DNA of 64,000 nucleotides, taken from positions 1 to 64,000 of the forward strand of contig DVMW01000026.1 of the NCBI GenBank assembly GCA_018714805.1. Reading direction: 5' to 3'. Of the stretch, positions 1 through 7,350 are shown in pieces. Both the position numbers and the translations under genes were made by a program. Every line of letters begins with the position of its first letter. Position 1 is the stretch's first letter. This stretch comes from Candidatus Fimenecus excrementigallinarum. Lineage in GTDB: Bacteria; Bacillota; Clostridia; Oscillospirales; Acutalibacteraceae. The notes under the pieces are model-generated. The model worked only from the letters and a program-made list of their open reading frames with translations, did no database searches and was not told the DNA's origin.

Positions 1-48
1 GGCGGGCTTCCACGCCCGCCGTTAGAATTCAAAATCGGAACGCACCCT

Positions 49-330
49 TTGCCCCCTCAGCTGTCAGAAATCAGAATACAGAGGTCAGAAATCAGAAATT
101 AAAAGTTAAAGCTTACTCTTTGCCCCCTCTGACGAGGGTGATTCCCCGCGGTGCGGGGAAATGTCCGCGCAGCGGACAAAGGGGACGGCCCCCGTCAGGG
201 GCTGGCGAGCCGAATGCAATGAGGCGAGACTGGGGGAGAGAAAAAATAGAAGGTCTTATCTAATCTTGTCTCTCCCTCCGGCTTTTGCCTGCGGCAAAAC
301 CCACCTCCCTCGTCAGAGGGAGGAACGGTA
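49..330. repeat. Palindrome-rich intergenic repeat element
   Basis: The first 396 bases carry no gene. A repeat-like block begins with a near duplication of GTCAGAAATCAGAA (63-76 and 84-97). The core runs from about 123 to 323 and is bounded by an inverted repeat: CCCTCTGACGAGGG at 125-138 and its complement at 307-320. Two nested hairpins sit inside (TTCCCCGC/GCGGGGAA near 142-160 and GTCCGC/GCGGAC near 163-177). A separate GC hairpin occupies 1-20, and TTCGGTT/AACCGAA lies at 341-361, just past the end of mgtE. Elements of this look are frequent in uncultured Clostridia genomes; that link is from memory. No transposase is present, so it is non-autonomous or a structural repeat. Confidence 0.6.
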
Positions 331-396
331 GGTGCTGACTTTCGGTTTCATCGCAACCGAAACGTGTGTCCTTGCCGGACTGTCTTTCCCGGCCGC

Positions 397-1731
397 TTAT
401 ATCGGCAAAAGCCACGACGCGACCTCAAAGTAAATGAGAAGCGAAAGCGCGTCGACAATGGTGGAGATGAACGGATTCGCCATGACCGCGGGGTCAAGGT
501 GGATGCGCTTCGCGAGAATGGGCAGCAGGCTGCCGATAAACTTGGCGAGCACAATGGTTAAAATCATGGAAAGGCTGACAATCGCCGCAACGACGACGGA
601 GACGTGGTCCATGAGCATCAGCCGGCCGAAATTCACCGCGGCGAGCGTGGCGCCGCAGAAAAACGCGACGCGGAACTCCTTCCAGATAACCTTGAACGTA
701 TCGCGGAAGCGAATCTCCCCCAAGGAGAGACCGCGGATAATCGTCGTGGAGGACTGCGCGCCGCAGTTGCCGCCCGTGCCCATGAGCATCGGGATATACG
801 CCGTCAGCACCACGTAGGCCTGCAGCGCCGATTCAAAGCTTTGGATAATGCGGCCGGTAAAGGTCGCCGAAACCATCAAAAGCAGCAGCCACGGGAACCG
901 CTTTTTCCAAATCTCGAACACGCCCATCTTGAGATACGGCTTGTCCGTCGGGGTAATGGCCGCCATCTTTTCGATGTCCTCGGTATTCTCGTCCTGCAAA
1001 ACGTCCATGGCGTCGTCAATGGTGATGATGCCCACCAGACGGTTTTCGCGGTCGACCACCGGCAGCGCCAAAAGGTCGTATTTGCGGAATTTTTCGGCGA
1101 CGACCTCCTTGTCCTCGAGCGTGGACGTCGAAATGATGTTCGTGTCCATTATCTCGAAAATCTTGTCGGTGCTGTCCGAAAGCAGCAAATCCTTGACCGT
1201 CACGATACCCAAAAGCTTGCGGTTTTCGTCGGTGACGTAGCAGATGTAGATGGTCTCCTTGTCCACGCCGGTGCGGCGGATGCGCGTAAAGGCGTCGGCG
1301 ACGGTCATATATTTTTTCAAATCGACGTATTCCGTCGTCATCAGGCTGCCGGCGGAATCCTCGGGATACTGCAAAATCTCGTTGATGCTTTTGCGCATCT
1401 CGGGGTCGGTGTGCTGCAAAATGCGCTTGACGACGGTGGCGGGCATTTCTTCAATGACGTCGACCGCGTCGTCGACGTACATTTCGTCGAGCACCTCGCG
1501 CAATTCGTTGTCGCTGAAGGCGCGGATAAGGAACTCCTGGTCGTCGGAGTCCATGTTGACGAACACCTCCGCCGCAAGCTCCTTCGGGAGGATGCGGTAG
1601 ACAAGGGGCAGCTTTTCCTGCGGCAGCTCCTTGAGTACGGCGGCAATGTCCGCTTCGTTCATATCGGATAAAATTTCTTTGAGCTGCGGGTAGGCCTTTT
1701 TTTCAAGCAGCTCGGTAATTTTCTCGTACAC
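397..1731 (-). CDS. mgtE: Magnesium transporter MgtE
   Basis: Mg2+ channel/transporter of the inner membrane, 444 residues, the usual family length. Domains in order: an acidic alpha-helical N domain (about 1-130) with MgtE repeats, a CBS pair (about 135-255, including the TTEYVDLKK and TIDDAMDVL stretches) and a membrane domain from about 280 to the end. The pore-lining motif GTGGNCGAQSSTTIIRGL and a terminal TIVDAL with the conserved Asp are present. The start is GTG at 1731, behind a GGGAGGG ribosome-binding site. Expression should be controlled by the M-box riboswitch and terminator upstream (about 1945-2153). It is transcribed alone, with noncoding repeat sequence after it. Confidence 0.96.
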   Translation of the reverse strand: MYEKITELLEKKAYPQLKEILSDMNEADIAAVLKELPQEKLPLVYRILPKELAAEVFVNMDSDDQEFLIRAFSDNELREVLDEMYVDDAVDVIEEMPATVVKRILQHTDPEMRKSINEILQYPEDSAGSLMTTEYVDLKKYMTVADAFTRIRRTGVDKETIYICYVTDENRKLLGIVTVKDLLLSDSTDKIFEIMDTNIISTSTLEDKEVVAEKFRKYDLLALPVVDRENRLVGIITIDDAMDVLQDENTEDIEKMAAITPTDKPYLKMGVFEIWKKRFPWLLLLMVSATFTGRIIQSFESALQAYVVLTAYIPMLMGTGGNCGAQSSTTIIRGLSLGEIRFRDTFKVIWKEFRVAFFCGATLAAVNFGRLMLMDHVSVVVAAIVSLSMILTIVLAKFIGSLLPILAKRIHLDPAVMANPFISTIVDALSLLIYFEVASWLLPI

Positions 1732-1887
1732 TTTGTTTCCCTCCCGTTGGGTTCAAGGTTAAAGCAGGGAACAAAGCGAAACCCTTACGGGGAAACGGCG
1801 GCACGAAAAGCCGCCGCGTCCCGCCGTCTTCGCGGAGGGTTCGGCTCTGTTTTGGCGCTTCCCGTGTCCATTCGTTTCACCTCACAA

Positions 1888-1934
1888 GTTCAAAACACAA
1901 TATGGTTTTAGGCGGCCTGTTTCCGGCAGCTTAA
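1888..1934. repeat. Remnant of TIR hairpin element (copy A)
   Basis: Short degenerate copy of the element seen at 2836-2965 and 7147-7340. The plus strand carries the ACAATATGGTTTTAGGCGG arm (ends 1915) and then the CCGGCAGCTTAA end (1923-1934), so most of the interior and one terminal arm are lost. Its orientation is opposite to copies B and C. It lies in the mgtE leader, between the riboswitch terminator and the start codon. Confidence 0.55.
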
Positions 1935-1944
1935 AATAAAAAGA

Positions 1945-1985
1945 AAGCAAAAAACGCATACCGCCGAACGAAAAGACGGTATGCG
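1945..1985 (-). terminator. Intrinsic terminator of the M-box expression platform
   Basis: On the minus strand CGCATACCG (1985-1977) pairs with CGGTATGCG (1963-1955), followed by a T-rich tail down to about 1940. It lies directly downstream of the M-box aptamer and upstream of mgtE, the arrangement expected for a switch that terminates when Mg2+ is bound. Confidence 0.85.
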
Positions 1986-2002
1986 CTTTGTCACACTATG
2001 AT

Positions 2003-2153
2003 TTCGTTCAAGCTTTAGCTTCAGAGGGCGATGAAACTGCGTTAAAGCACACCTTCGTATTTCGATGTGCCCTGTTGACCTGCTGACGGTGTCTCCACCG
2101 TTTCGCGGCAGCAGCCCGTATCCCTGTGGGAGCCTTACCTACCGATATTGTTT
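2003..2153 (-). promoter_or_regulatory. M-box (ykoK) magnesium riboswitch
   Basis: The minus strand contains the conserved M-box blocks in order: GGTAGGTAAGGCTCCCACAG, then GATACGGGCTGCTGCC, an intervening GGTGGAGACACC hairpin, GGTCAACAGG, a variable GGCACATCG stem, and a 3' CTAAAGCTTGAACGAA segment that closes the aptamer. This matches the Mg2+-sensing leader of Bacillus mgtE. A terminator follows and mgtE is the next gene, so the ligand assignment is well supported by context. Confidence 0.93.
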
Positions 2154-2165
2154 TTTGCAAGGGAT

Positions 2166-2194
2166 ATTATGAACCAAAAATGCGGCGTTGTCAA
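2166..2194 (-). promoter_or_regulatory. Promoter of the mgtE leader
   Basis: TTGACA (2194-2189) and CATAAT (2171-2166) are separated by 17 bases. Transcription would begin near 2159, just ahead of the M-box aptamer. Confidence 0.75.
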
Positions 2195-2213
2195 TAGCCG
2201 CCGAAAGATTCGG

Positions 2214-2552
2214 TCACGTCCTGTACTTTTCCACGCAGGCTTCAACGGTTTCCAAAAACGATTCCTCGCCGATGGTGTTGAGCTTAAAGAACATCCCCGT
2301 GCTGCCGCCGGAGGTGATAACGCACACCTTGGACGCCGTATCGTCCCCAAACAGCGTCACGGTCATGCTCACGCGGTTGCCGCCCGTGTAGCTGAACCGC
2401 TCAAACACCCCGGTGTAGCACCGCACGCCGTTTTGTTCAAAAACAGCGGAGGCCTCTTTCGTGGCGGAAACGCTGCCGTGCAGAATTTCGCTCTCCAAGT
2501 CCGCCAAAATGGCCTGAAAATCCCCATGCAGGGTCGCTTCGAGCTTTGCCAT
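2214..2552 (-). CDS. DUF6054 family protein
   Basis: A 112-residue protein of unknown function that looks like the DUF6054 family of Firmicutes. It has no signal peptide or membrane segment. Recognisable features are an N-terminal amphipathic helix (LHGDFQAILADLESEIL), a central strand-rich part (YTGGNRVSMTVTL) and ITSGGSTGMFFKLNTIGEESF toward the C-terminus. The ATG at 2552 follows GGGGAGA. It is probably cotranscribed with the small gene upstream (stop at 2569, 16-base gap). The region has the mgtE promoter inside its 3' edge. No catalytic residues are evident and I do not assign a function. Confidence 0.75.
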   Translation of the reverse strand: MAKLEATLHGDFQAILADLESEILHGSVSATKEASAVFEQNGVRCYTGVFERFSYTGGNRVSMTVTLFGDDTASKVCVITSGGSTGMFFKLNTIGEESFLETVEACVEKYRT

Positions 2553-2568
2553 GGTCTCCCCGCTTTCT

Positions 2569-2820
2569 TCAGCCCTTTAAGCCGCGCTCCTGGCGGTCCA
2601 TATCCTCCACGACGATGTCGTAGATTTCGCCGAGCGACGCGCAGTATTCGAGCACCTTCCACGGCTCGTTCGTATGAAAATGAATCTTAATGAGGTCCTC
2701 GTCGCCCACGGCAAGCAGGCAGTCGCCCCGGAAGTGCTCGGTAAAATAGTCGTGGATGGCGTCCTCGTCGAGGTCCTCGCCCGCAATTAAAAGCTGGGTG
2801 TCGTAACGGTATTCAAGCAT
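2569..2820 (-). CDS. Small orphan protein resembling the middle domain of FakA/YloV-type kinases
   Basis: An 83-residue protein. The segment running through GDCLLAVGDEDLIKIHFHTN and then EPWKVLEYCASLGEI resembles the domain that follows the DhaL-type kinase domain in FakA/YloV proteins (the 'GDSLVVVGDEDLIKVHVHTN' region, recalled from the family). Here that domain stands alone, with no kinase or DegV part. ATG at 2820 is preferred to the TTG three bases upstream because AAGGAG is then correctly spaced. The gene has its own promoter (2968-2996) and a hairpin leader (element copy B). Role unknown; it could bind a protein partner or a lipid carrier. Confidence 0.65.
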   Translation of the reverse strand: MLEYRYDTQLLIAGEDLDEDAIHDYFTEHFRGDCLLAVGDEDLIKIHFHTNEPWKVLEYCASLGEIYDIVVEDMDRQERGLKG

Positions 2821-2835
2821 CAAATCTCTCCTTTT

Positions 2836-2965
2836 TTAAGCTGGCGGGAGTCGGCCCCGATATGCCGAAAACGCACCGGCGGAGCGCCTCCCCCCCTTTC
2901 GCCCTTGCCGGGCGCGGAAAGGGGCAGTCCAAAACCATATTGGTTCGATTCCCGGCAGCTAAAGA
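2836..2965 (-). repeat. TIR hairpin element, copy B
   Basis: On the minus strand it begins TAGCTGCCGGGAATCGAACC then AATATGGTTTTGG, and ends GGCATATCGGGGCCGACTC then CCGCCAGCTTAA, so the ends pair imperfectly over more than 20 bases. A second hairpin lies inside (CCCCTTTC near 2924 with GAAAGGGG). The 5' end coincides with the predicted transcription start (about 2961) and the 3' end abuts AAGGAG of the small gene at 2820. It could be a MITE-like repeat or a structured mRNA leader. Confidence 0.65.
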
Positions 2966-2967
2966 CA

Positions 2968-2996
2968 GCATACCACAGCGCGCCCGGTTTTACAAC
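2968..2996 (-). promoter_or_regulatory. Promoter upstream of element copy B
   Basis: TTGTAA (2996-2991) and TATGCT (2973-2968), 17 bases apart, placing the start of transcription at the outer edge of element copy B. The boxes are imperfect (4/6 each); the case rests on the exact spacing and the parallel arrangement at copy C. Confidence 0.5.
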
Positions 2997-3703
2997 CCGC
3001 CGCCGTCAAGTTTTTCGACGGATATGACCGTGAGGCTTTCGCCGTCCACGCAAAAGCGCACCGCAAAGCCCGCGTACGCCATGCCATAGACGCGCGCGCC
3101 GTCGTCCTCCCGGTAGCCGGGACGCGGGTCGCCTTCGAGCACGGAAAGAAGCGTCTGCCGCTTTTCCGCGGGCAGCCGCGCCAACAGCTCTTCGGGGCAG
3201 CTTACCGAAAGGCGCCGCCGTTCGGGCGGCACGGCGTAGCCGGACAAAGCCTCCGGGTGCGCGTCGGTATAGGGCACATACGGCTTGATATCCAAAATCG
3301 GCGTACCGTCCGTCATATCCGCGCCGCGGACGTACAGCACCGGCCCCTTAGGCGTATGCCATTCGATTTTCTCCAGCCGCACCGAGGTCAGCCCCAGCGG
3401 GTTCGGACGAAACGGCGAGCGCGAGGCAAACACGCCCACGCGCCGGTTGCCGCCGAGCTTCGGCGGGCGGACCGTCGGGCTCCACGGCTTTTCCGGGTTT
3501 TCGGAAAACAGCCACAAAAGCCACAAATGCGAAAAGCCGGAAAGACCGCGCAGCGCGTCCGCGTTGCGGAATTCCGGCTCAAACACCACGCGTCCGGGAA
3601 GCGACGACACCACGCCGCCCTGCCGCGGCACGCCGAATTTTTCGGGAAAATCCGTATAAATGCGCGCGACGACGCGCATACGGACGGGTTCTGGCGCGGT
3701 CAT
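2990..3703 (-). CDS. trmO: tRNA (N6-threonylcarbamoyladenosine(37)-N6)-methyltransferase TrmO family protein
   Basis: A 237-residue protein of the TrmO/TsaA (UPF0066, VirR/YaeB) family, which methylates t6A37 in tRNA-Thr with S-adenosylmethionine. The family signature is clear: an early ARIYTDFPEKFGVPRQ, then RPPKLGGNRRVGVFASRSPF and RPNPLGLTSVRLEKIE, followed by the DGTPILDIKPYVPYTD block. A C-terminal extension (about 160-237) is like that of E. coli TrmO. The ATG at 3703 overlaps the der stop codon by 4 bases, so the genes are translationally coupled. Cytoplasmic. The overlap with a GTPase needed for ribosome assembly fits a translation-related operon. Confidence 0.9.
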   Translation of the reverse strand: MTAPEPVRMRVVARIYTDFPEKFGVPRQGGVVSSLPGRVVFEPEFRNADALRGLSGFSHLWLLWLFSENPEKPWSPTVRPPKLGGNRRVGVFASRSPFRPNPLGLTSVRLEKIEWHTPKGPVLYVRGADMTDGTPILDIKPYVPYTDAHPEALSGYAVPPERRRLSVSCPEELLARLPAEKRQTLLSVLEGDPRPGYREDDGARVYGMAYAGFAVRFCVDGESLTVISVEKLDGGGL

Positions 3704-5043
3704 TTCGTGTCCTTTCCGCCGTGCTTGCTTTCGCGCTCGCGCACGATGTACCGCGTCGGCGTGCCCTCCAGCCCAAACACCTCGCGGATGCGGTTGTCGA
3801 GGTACCGCTGGTAGCTGTAATGGAACAGCTCCTTGCGGTTGACAAAGCAGACGAAGGTCGGCGGGCGGGTGGACGCCTGGGTGATGTAGTAGATTTTCAG
3901 CCGCCTGCCCTTGTCCGTCGGCGGCTGGACGCGCTGGGTCGCGTCGGCGAGCACCTCGTTGAGCTTGCCGGTGGAAATGCGCATCGCGTTTTGGGTGTCG
4001 ACGAACCGGATAAGTTCGAGAAGCCGGTCCAGCCGCTGGCCGTTTTTCGCGGAAATAAAGATAATCGGCGCATAGCTCATAAACGCAAAATCCTGCATCA
4101 GCTTTTTGCGCTCGCGGTCCATGGTCGCGCCGTCCTTTTCGACCGCGTCCCATTTGTTCACCGCGATAATGCACGCCTTGCCCTGCTCGTGCGCAATGCC
4201 CGCAACCTTCGAATCCTGCTCGGTAAAGCCTTCGGTCGCGTCAATCAGGATGACGCACACGTCGGCGCGTTCCACCGCCATCTGAGCGCGCAGGACCGAA
4301 TATTTTTCAATCCTGTCGTCGACCCGGCTTTTGCGCCGGAGGCCTGCGGTATCGATAAGCACAAATTTGCCGTGCTCGTTTTCCAAGCGCGTGTCCGTCG
4401 CGTCGCGCGTGGTGCCGGCGATGTCCGAAACAATCGCGCGGTTCTCGCCGGTCAGGGCGTTGACAAGGGACGACTTGCCGACGTTGGGCTTGCCGATAAC
4501 GGCGACGCGCACAGCGTCGTCCTCCTCCCCCGCCCCGCTTTCCTCCGGCAGCTCGGCAAGCACCGCGTCGAGCAAATCGCCCGTGCCGTGGCCGTGGACG
4601 GAGGAAACGGCGACGGGGTCGCCGAGGCCGAGGTTGTAAAACTCATAAAATTCAGCCGGGATTTCGCCGACCGTATCGCACTTGTTGACGCACAGCACCA
4701 CCGGTTTGCCGCTTTTTTGCAGCATGGCGGCAACCTCCTCGTCCGTGGCGGTTACGCCGGAGCGCAGGTCCGTCACCAGGACAAGCACGTCCGCGCTTTC
4801 TATCGCGAGCTGCGCCTGCGTGCGCATCTGCGATAAAATCACGTCGTCGGAATACGGCTCAATGCCGCCCGTGTCCACAAGCAGCATATGGCGCCCCAGC
4901 CATTCGCAGTCGCCGAAAATACGGTCGCGCGTGACGCCGGGGGTATCGTCCACAATGGACAGCCGCCGGCCGACAAGCTTATTAAACAGGGTGCTTTTGC
5001 CAACGTTCGGTCTGCCGACAATCGCCACAACAGGTCGTGCCAT
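3700..5043 (-). CDS. der: Ribosome biogenesis GTPase Der (EngA)
   Basis: Essential double GTPase acting in 50S subunit assembly, 447 residues, standard length. The first G domain has GRPNVGKS at 10-17, a DTGG switch and NKCD; the second has GKPNVGKS near 178, DTAG and NKWD. A KH-like domain closes the protein (about 355-447, with KIYYITQASTRPPTFVCFVN). ATG at 5043 is preferred to an in-frame start 27 bases upstream because GGGAGGGTG is correctly placed and the family begins at this Met. It follows the DUF512 gene by 4 bases and overlaps trmO by 4 bases. Confidence 0.97.
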   Translation of the reverse strand: MARPVVAIVGRPNVGKSTLFNKLVGRRLSIVDDTPGVTRDRIFGDCEWLGRHMLLVDTGGIEPYSDDVILSQMRTQAQLAIESADVLVLVTDLRSGVTATDEEVAAMLQKSGKPVVLCVNKCDTVGEIPAEFYEFYNLGLGDPVAVSSVHGHGTGDLLDAVLAELPEESGAGEEDDAVRVAVIGKPNVGKSSLVNALTGENRAIVSDIAGTTRDATDTRLENEHGKFVLIDTAGLRRKSRVDDRIEKYSVLRAQMAVERADVCVILIDATEGFTEQDSKVAGIAHEQGKACIIAVNKWDAVEKDGATMDRERKKLMQDFAFMSYAPIIFISAKNGQRLDRLLELIRFVDTQNAMRISTGKLNEVLADATQRVQPPTDKGRRLKIYYITQASTRPPTFVCFVNRKELFHYSYQRYLDNRIREVFGLEGTPTRYIVRERESKHGGKDTK

Positions 5044-5047
5044 AGGT

Positions 5048-6358
5048 TCACCCTCCCAAAAGATTCGCAAGAAGCTCCCGTCCGCAGTTGCCCGTAGGCA
5101 GGACCGGCACGCCGAGCCGCGCCTGGGCTTCTTTCACGGTAATATCGTCTAAAAACTTGTTGTTTTCCGTGGAACGGGACGTATAGTCAATCGTCATCAC
5201 CAGCGGAATCAGCAGCGCGTCGCCCAAATCCTCGCCTTCCAGCTGCTCCAAAAGGTCCCGCCCGGTCAAAAGCCCCGCGACGGTGATATGCTCGCCGAAA
5301 AAGCGGTTTTCAATGGGGATGACGCGCGCTTCTACGCCGCATTTTTCCGACGCGGCGGCACAAAGCTCCCGCATCAGCGGAAAAGCGGCCTTGCCGGTCG
5401 CAAGCGTCACGCGGCGGCGTCCCCGAACGGGGGCGCTCTCCCGCAGCGCCTCGTAAAACTCGTCGCGCAAAGAGGTCCAAAGCCCCACGCCGTTATCAAG
5501 CTGGGGATAGCCGTCGTAATAGGCGGCGTCGGGCAGGGCGCGGCCCGCTTTCAGGAAAAATTCATCGGACGGATAGCAAAAGCCCACGCCGTGCGCCTTG
5601 CGGAACGCTTCGGAGAACCGCGCAATCCGGTCCAGGGTCTCCCCGGCCGTTTCCGCCGTATAGGGCTCTATGGGGAAAAGCCCCTCGCGGTAGCGCGTCA
5701 GGCCGACGGGCACGGCGGCGACGCTTTGCATGGCCGGATAAAGCTTTGCAAGCTCCCGCAGGCTGAAGTCAAGCGCCTCGCCGTCGTTGATGCCGGGGCA
5801 CAGCACAAGCTGGGCGTTCATGGCAATGCCGGCCTTCGCGAACCGGTCCAGCACCTGAAGCGCCTCGCCCGCGCGGGGGTTGCCCATCATGCGAACGCGC
5901 AGCGCCGGGTCCATGGTGTGCACCGAAATGTTGATGGGCGAAATGTGCATCTCGATGATGCGCGCAATCTCATGCTCGGAAAGATTCGTCAGCGTAATAT
6001 AGTTCCCGAACAGGAAGGACAGCCGGGAATCGTCGTCCTTGAAATACAGGCTGTCGCGCATCCCCTTCGGCAGCTGGTCGATAAAGCAGAAAATGCACTT
6101 GTTTTTGCAATGCTGCTGCTTGTCCATCAAATACGTCTCAAAGGAAAGACCCGTATCCGCCGAATCGACGCGCACGCGGCGCGTTTTGCCGCCGCGGCAG
6201 GAGAACTCCAGCGTCACGGGGGCAAAGCTCAGATAGAAGTCATAATCGAGCACGTCCTCGACCGTTTTGCCGTCAATGGAAAGCAGGCGGTCGCCCGCGC
6301 GCACACCGGCGAGCCAGCAGCGCGAGAACCGCCGCACGCCGTTTATCCGAACTGCCAT
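5048..6358 (-). CDS. DUF512 family radical-SAM/PDZ protein
   Basis: A 436-residue protein of the DUF512 family, usually found next to der in Firmicutes and Actinobacteria. It starts with a short PDZ-like domain (about 1-60, GVRAGDRLLSIDGKTVEDVL), continues with CKNKCIFC, a CxxxCxxC cluster expected to bind a 4Fe-4S centre for radical SAM chemistry, and ends in the DUF512 domain (RVTLATGKAAFPLMREL and further on TGRDLLEQLEGEDLGDALLI). Its substrate is unknown. ATG at 6358 follows AAAGGAGG. It leads the operon with der and trmO; a terminator after rpmF separates it from the genes before. Confidence 0.93.
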   Translation of the reverse strand: MAVRINGVRRFSRCWLAGVRAGDRLLSIDGKTVEDVLDYDFYLSFAPVTLEFSCRGGKTRRVRVDSADTGLSFETYLMDKQQHCKNKCIFCFIDQLPKGMRDSLYFKDDDSRLSFLFGNYITLTNLSEHEIARIIEMHISPINISVHTMDPALRVRMMGNPRAGEALQVLDRFAKAGIAMNAQLVLCPGINDGEALDFSLRELAKLYPAMQSVAAVPVGLTRYREGLFPIEPYTAETAGETLDRIARFSEAFRKAHGVGFCYPSDEFFLKAGRALPDAAYYDGYPQLDNGVGLWTSLRDEFYEALRESAPVRGRRRVTLATGKAAFPLMRELCAAASEKCGVEARVIPIENRFFGEHITVAGLLTGRDLLEQLEGEDLGDALLIPLVMTIDYTSRSTENNKFLDDITVKEAQARLGVPVLPTGNCGRELLANLLGG

Positions 6359-6381
6359 GGGCGCCTCCTTTCAAGCACGAG

Positions 6382-6415
6382 AAAAAGGCGGGGAAGACTG
6401 CACTTCTCCGCCCTT
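6382..6415 (-). terminator. Terminator after rpmF
   Basis: On the minus strand GGGCGGAGAAG pairs with CTTCCCCGCC across a short loop, followed by TTTTTC (6386-6382). It sits between the rpmF stop and the DUF512 start; some read-through would be needed if the DUF512 gene has no promoter of its own, and I see none in the gap. Confidence 0.7.
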
Positions 6416-6440
6416 GATTCCGGCAATGTTGCGAATGACT

Positions 6441-6626
6441 TTACGCCTCGTCCTTGACGACAATGCGGCGGCCGTTGTAATAGCCGCAGGCTGCGCAGAC
6501 TCTGTGGGCTCTTTTGTATTCGCCGCAATGCGGGCACTTCTGCAGCTCCGGCGCAGTCATTCTCCAGACGTTGGAACGTCTCTTGTCGCGTCTTGCTTTG
6601 GAAACTCTTCTCTTCGGTACTGCCAT
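6441..6626 (-). CDS. rpmF: 50S ribosomal protein L32
   Basis: A 61-residue L32 of the zinc-binding type. MAVPKRRVSKARRDKRR is the family's basic N-terminus. Two CxxC pairs (CPHC and CAAC) form the zinc ribbon, so this is the C+ form used when zinc is available. ATG at 6626 follows AGGAGAG. It lies 21 bases downstream of yceD, an arrangement shared by most bacteria, and should be cotranscribed with it from the promoter at 7351-7379. Confidence 0.97.
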   Translation of the reverse strand: MAVPKRRVSKARRDKRRSNVWRMTAPELQKCPHCGEYKRAHRVCAACGYYNGRRIVVKDEA

Positions 6627-6647
6627 ATCCAGCTCTCCTTATCTTTA

Positions 6648-7133
6648 TTACGAGGGTTCCTCTGTCAACAGCTGCTGTAAAACCGCCAGCCGGGAATCGA
6701 CCGGCTTTTTGCAGCCGCAGTCCGTTTCGTTCAAATCGGCGCCGCATTGCGGGCAAAGCCCCTTGCAATCCGGCCGGCAAAGGGTCTTGGTCGGAAGCAG
6801 AAGAAGGATGTCCTCCCGCAAAAGTGCGTCCGCGTCGAGCCGCAGCGTAGGGACCTCGACGAACGCGTCGTCCGCCTCGTCCGCAAGCTGCTGCACCAGC
6901 ACGTGCGAAACCTCGCTTCGCACCGGGAGCTCGAGCGCCTTTAAGCAGCGGTCGCACGCCGTGTGCCGCACAAAGGAGACCGCCGCTGAGAACGTCACGA
7001 CGCCCGCGCGGTTCTCCACCGCGCCCTCGGCCGTGACAGGGCCTGCCTGCGGCACATCCTCCATCGCGAACGTAAACGCGAAGGGAAGGCGCATCCCGAT
7101 GTTGTTGAAGACCGGTTCCAAATCCAAAACCAT
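6648..7133 (-). CDS. yceD: YceD/DUF177 family protein
   Basis: A 161-residue YceD (DUF177) protein, the conserved upstream neighbour of rpmF. It is associated with 23S rRNA accumulation in bacteria and plants and is thought to act in large-subunit assembly. The cysteine pattern typical of Gram-positive members is visible: CDRCLKALELP in the middle and CRPDCKGLCPQCGADLN near the end, probably a metal-binding knuckle. ATG at 7133 lies behind GAGGTAA. The mRNA leader is the 194-base hairpin element (copy C), preceded by a consensus promoter. Confidence 0.92.
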   Translation of the reverse strand: MVLDLEPVFNNIGMRLPFAFTFAMEDVPQAGPVTAEGAVENRAGVVTFSAAVSFVRHTACDRCLKALELPVRSEVSHVLVQQLADEADDAFVEVPTLRLDADALLREDILLLLPTKTLCRPDCKGLCPQCGADLNETDCGCKKPVDSRLAVLQQLLTEEPS

Positions 7134-7146
7134 AGCTTACCTCGTC

Positions 7147-7340
7147 TTAAGCTGCCGCGAGTCGAACCCGATATGCCGCACCGCCTGTGTTGTCGGTGCG
7201 AAGCAGTTTTGGGCGCGGAGCTTTTCGTGCGGGCAAGGCACAAATGCGCAGGAATACTGGCGTATTGCAAGCATTTTAACGCTGCCCGCGCGGGAAGAAA
7301 CCGCCCAAAACCATATTGTGTTCGACTCCCGGCAGCTTAA
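7147..7340 (-). repeat. TIR hairpin element, copy C (full length)
   Basis: This is the most complete copy. On the minus strand it runs from TTAAGCTGCCGGGAGTCGAA at 7340 (then CACAATATGG) to GGCATATCGGGTTCGACTC and GCGGCAGCTTAA at 7147. The two ends form an imperfect stem of about 25 bp. Two more stems are nested inside: GTTTTGGGCG with CGCCCAAAAC, and CGCGCGGGCA with TGCCCGCACG. The whole could fold as a single rod. The region between yceD and the P-loop gene (331 bases) consists of this element, a promoter and a terminator. TTAA lies at both outer edges. Either a MITE-like repeat or a structured leader RNA of the yceD-rpmF operon. Confidence 0.7.
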
Positions 7341-7350
7341 CGCAACAAAT

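Noticed and set aside
604..1671. Long plus-strand reading frame antisense to mgtE
   Set aside because: It is a G+C-driven shadow: low-complexity Arg/Ala/His-rich translation, no RBS, while the minus strand encodes a complete MgtE.
2930..2965. tRNA gene 3' end (GGTTCGATTCCCGGCAGCT)
   Set aside because: T-arm-like sequence only; no anticodon arm, D-arm or acceptor stem upstream. It is an arm of the repeat element (also at 7320-7340).
3721..4836. 371-codon plus-strand frame opposite der
   Set aside because: Shadow frame with no RBS and no domain; der is complete on the other strand.
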